From: Paludibaculum fermentans
GTDB lineage: Bacteria; Acidobacteriota; Terriglobia; Bryobacterales; Bryobacteraceae
Assembly: GCF_015277775.1 (NCBI RefSeq)
Contig: NZ_CP063849.1
Location: forward strand, 7,393,501-7,457,500
Direction of reading: 5' to 3'
Length of the DNA: 64,000 nucleotides
The stretch's first letter is position 1; the number at the start of each line of letters is the position of its first letter. Positions 61,666 to 64,000 of this stretch are shown here, piece after piece. The translations under genes were made by a program, and so were the position numbers. The notes below the pieces were generated by a model, which was given only the letters and a program-made list of their open reading frames with translations, had not been told where the DNA came from and ran no database searches.

Positions 61666-63712
61666 CGGACTGACTCTCGGCCTGCTGGCTGCGGCCGGCA
61701 TGACGCACGGGCAACCGGCGAGTACGGCGCAGTTGATTGCGGCGGGGCAGCAGTCGGATCCAGCGCTGAGTTCCGCGGCGGAGGAAGTGGTGCAGGACTT
61801 CGTCGTGCGGGACAAGCGGGGCCGGCTGGTTAAAGATTTGAAAGCCGGCGAAGTGAAGGTGGCGGACGACGGGGCGGAGCATCGGGTGACCGCGCTGCGG
61901 CTGGTTGATGGGGCGGAGGCGGGTCAGCGCATCGGGTTGGTGACTCTGGTGTTTGAGCGGCTGGGGAATGCGGCGCGCCGGGTCGCGCGGGATGCGGCGG
62001 AGAGCCTGGTGAAGGGTGAGCAGGCGCAAAACGTGCAATTCGCGGTGGTCGCAGTCGATTCGCAGTTGTTCGTGCTGCAGGAGTTCACGACGGACAAGGA
62101 AGCGCTGAAGCGGGCGATCGGCCGGGTGACGAACGGGCAGTATGCGACGTATGCCGTCGAGTCGGAACGGATCAAGAAGAGCCTGAAGGAGACGGTGGCG
62201 AGCGCGGATGGTGCCCCGGCGCAGAAGAAGACAGCGCAGGTGATGCTGGACATGCTGCAGTTCAATTCCAGTTATGGGCGTGAGGAGGCGACGAGGATGT
62301 CGATCTTCTCGCTGCTGTCGCTGGTGCGGGGCCAGTACTCGATGGCGGGCCGGAAGAGCATCGTGTACTTCTCTGAGGGCATGGAGGTGCCGACGCATCT
62401 GGACGAGCCGTTCCGCAGTATTCCCAGCGCGGCGAATCGCGGCAATGTCGCGATCTATACAGTGGACGCGCGCGGGGTCCAGACGTCGAGTCAGAACGCG
62501 GGTTCGGAAGACCTGGCGAAGGCGGCAAAACTGACAGGTGATGCCACAACGGCGACGAGCGGTGCGGTTTCGAAGGACGAGCTGCAGGCGAGCGATCTTG
62601 CGGAGAACAGCATGCGCAAGAACATCCAGTTGCCGCTGCAGACGCTGGCGGAGTCGACCGGCGCGTTCCTGATGAGCGACTCGAACGATCTGTCGAAGCC
62701 GATGCGGCAGGTGAGCGAGGAGGCGGCCAGCTACTACGAGGCGGTCTATCATCCGGGCATCGGGAGCTATGACGGACGGTTCCGGAAGACTCAGGTGGAA
62801 GTGGCGCGGAAGGATACGGTGGTGCATGCGCGCCTGGGGTACTTCTCGCTGCCTGTGACGGCGCGCGGTCCGGCGTTGATGCCGTTTGAGTTCGCGCTGA
62901 CGAAGGCCCTGGGCATGAATCCCATGCCGAAGGATGTGGAGTTCCGGTCGGCTGCCCTGGTGGTGCGGCCCGGGCCTACTGAAGCGAAAGGGCTGGTGGT
63001 GGTGGAGGTGCCGATGAGCGGCATCAAGTTCACTGAACATTTAGACACGAAGACGTTCAGTTCACGGGTATCGCTGCTGGCGCTGGTGAAGGATGCGAAG
63101 GGCGAGGTGGTGGCCAAGGTGAGCAGCGATCTGCCAAGGCGGGGGCCGCTGGCGCTGCTGCCGCAGGCGCGTGCGGGAAACTACATCTACAAAGAGCCGC
63201 TGAACCTGCCGCCGGGCCGGTACACGCTGGAGACGGCGGTGATGGACCACGAAGCCGGTACGGTGGGGACGCGCAAGAGCTCGTATGTCGTGACGCCGAA
63301 GGCGCAGGGCGTGGCGATGTCGAGCCTGTACCTGGTGCGCAACTTCCAGGCGAATGCGAAGGATCTGGATCCGAATGAGCCGCTGCAGTACCAGGGCGGA
63401 AGGATCACGGCTACGTTGGGCGGGCAGGTGCTCGCGGTGAAGGGCGCGCAGATGTCCACGTTCTTCGTGGTGTACCCGGATCCGGCGATCGCGGAGAAGC
63501 CTGTGGCGGAGGCGGAGTTTAGCGTCGACGGAAAAGTTATCGCGAAGAGTGCGCTGCCGCTGCCGGCGCCGGACGCGCAGGGGCGGATCGCGTATGTGTT
63601 GTCTTCGCCGGCGGAGAGCATGCCTCCGGCCACCTATCTGATTCACGTCATCGTGAAGCAGGGCAACTCGACGGCGGATGGCATGGCGCAAGTGCAGATT
63701 GCGGCCCGATGA
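61646..63712 (+). CDS. Exported VWFA-related protein (acidobacterial TIGR03436 type)
   Basis: About 688 aa from ATG 61646 with a signal peptide (ISGLTLGLLAAAGMTHGQ). Residues ~35-290 are the VWFA-related domain: DFVVRDKRGRLVKDLKAGEV (the family's typical opening), HRVTALRLVDGAEAGQRIGL, FAVVAVDSQLFVLQEF, YSMAGRKSIVYFSEGMEVP. The C-terminal ~350 residues are beta-rich (LTVLEVPMSGI-type strands; RYTLETAVMDHEAGTVGTRK). Probably a surface or periplasmic adhesion-type protein. Coupled to the cytochrome and to the next gene (ATGA). Confidence 0.88.
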   Translation: MKRIRISGLTLGLLAAAGMTHGQPASTAQLIAAGQQSDPALSSAAEEVVQDFVVRDKRGRLVKDLKAGEVKVADDGAEHRVTALRLVDGAEAGQRIGLVTLVFERLGNAARRVARDAAESLVKGEQAQNVQFAVVAVDSQLFVLQEFTTDKEALKRAIGRVTNGQYATYAVESERIKKSLKETVASADGAPAQKKTAQVMLDMLQFNSSYGREEATRMSIFSLLSLVRGQYSMAGRKSIVYFSEGMEVPTHLDEPFRSIPSAANRGNVAIYTVDARGVQTSSQNAGSEDLAKAAKLTGDATTATSGAVSKDELQASDLAENSMRKNIQLPLQTLAESTGAFLMSDSNDLSKPMRQVSEEAASYYEAVYHPGIGSYDGRFRKTQVEVARKDTVVHARLGYFSLPVTARGPALMPFEFALTKALGMNPMPKDVEFRSAALVVRPGPTEAKGLVVVEVPMSGIKFTEHLDTKTFSSRVSLLALVKDAKGEVVAKVSSDLPRRGPLALLPQARAGNYIYKEPLNLPPGRYTLETAVMDHEAGTVGTRKSSYVVTPKAQGVAMSSLYLVRNFQANAKDLDPNEPLQYQGGRITATLGGQVLAVKGAQMSTFFVVYPDPAIAEKPVAEAEFSVDGKVIAKSALPLPAPDAQGRIAYVLSSPAESMPPATYLIHVIVKQGNSTADGMAQVQIAAR

Positions 63713-64000
63713 GGTGGATCCACAGAGCTGTTGCGCTGGTGGTGCTGGCGGCGGAGCTGCCAGCCCAGCCGCCCGCGTTCCGCTCGGAGTCGACGGACGT
63801 GCTGGTGGATGTGGTGGTGCGGGACAAGCGTGGCCGGCTGATTCGGGGATTGACGCAGGGCGACATCGTGGTGAAGGAAGACGGGGTGCCGCAGACGGTC
63901 ACGTCCTTCCGGGCGGTCAGTGTTCAGCCTGGGGCGGTGGCTCCTGAGGGGCCCGCAGCACCGGTGGAGAGCACGCGGCGGCAGGAGCGCGTGCAGGTCT
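63709..64000 (+). CDS. Second VWFA-related protein (3' truncated by window end)
   Basis: 97 residues visible. Signal peptide, then FRSESTDVLVDVVVRDKRGR, the same opening as the previous VWFA-related protein, followed by LIRGLTQGDIVVKEDGVPQT. Truncated by the window edge. ATG overlaps the upstream stop (63709-63712), so it belongs to the same operon. Confidence 0.85.
   Translation, partial: MRWIHRAVALVVLAAELPAQPPAFRSESTDVLVDVVVRDKRGRLIRGLTQGDIVVKEDGVPQTVTSFRAVSVQPGAVAPEGPAAPVESTRRQERVQV

Noticed and set aside
59407-61815. Long antisense open frame (802 codons) across the TPR and cytochrome genes
   Set aside because: Arg/His/Leu-rich translation without any family motif; the sense strand has clear TPR repeats and CXXCH sites.

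Overview
The window looks like chromosomal DNA of a high-GC member of the Acidobacteriota, most likely the Bryobacterales/Solibacter branch. I infer this from gene content: two Oar-like TonB-dependent receptors with an N-terminal carboxypeptidase-regulatory domain and no SusD partner, two acidobacterial VWFA-related proteins, a DUF1588/DUF1585 + DUF1552 pair, many Tat- or Sec-exported proteins, and a multihaem cytochrome next to TPR proteins. No species assignment is possible from the sequence alone.

Layout. 1-9.1 kb: end of a DUF1592/1588/1585-type protein coupled to a DUF1552 protein, an exported methyltransferase with a membrane protein, a GH172 (DUF2961) enzyme, a three-domain GH18-like/deacetylase/GT2 polysaccharide enzyme and a FecR-domain protein. 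9.1-16.4 kb: a phosphofructokinase, a Gfo/Idh/MocA oxidoreductase and a fumarylacetoacetate-hydrolase-like protein, a two-gene stress-type cassette (AhpD-like, DUF1348), a GAF-AAA+-Fis regulator and a sugar MFS transporter. 16.4-27.1 kb: a glycan-degradation block (GH2, GH127, Oar-type receptor, GH95). 27.4-32.5 kb: a Schlafen/AlbA_2-HATPase-wHTH protein with an apparent frameshift in a C7 tract, uvrC, a TPR protein, a DUF1801 protein and a methyltransferase. 32.5-36.8 kb: a repeat pair, then a secreted (alpha/alpha)-toroid-like protein of unknown family translationally coupled to an alpha/beta hydrolase. 36.8-45 kb, minus strand: a TIR protein with an HU-like N-terminus plus a small HU-like protein, and a five-gene operon (SpoIVB-type S55 peptidase, beta-propeller, lipoprotein, two GT-C-like membrane proteins). 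45.0 kb: tRNA-Cys. 45.2-49 kb: a tightly overlapped CHASE2 / unknown / trypsin-barrel operon. 49-53 kb: two exported proteins. 53.6-64 kb: a second Oar-type receptor followed by an operon of three TPR proteins, a seven-CXXCH cytochrome and two VWFA-related proteins.

How the genes fit together. The centre of the window is a plant- or microbial-glycan utilisation region: outer-membrane uptake by the receptor, side-chain removal by GH2/GH95/GH127/GH172-type enzymes, and sugar entry through the MFS transporter into a pathway that includes phosphofructokinase. Three clusters stand out as candidates for undescribed systems: the HU-like/TIR pair (36763-37534), the CHASE2-unknown-trypsin/barrel operon (45171-48885) and the S55 peptidase operon (37655-44948). 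A second theme is promoter architecture: in about ten genes a -10-like hexamer lies 5-14 nt before the chosen start codon with no Shine-Dalgarno, which suggests leaderless or nearly leaderless mRNAs.
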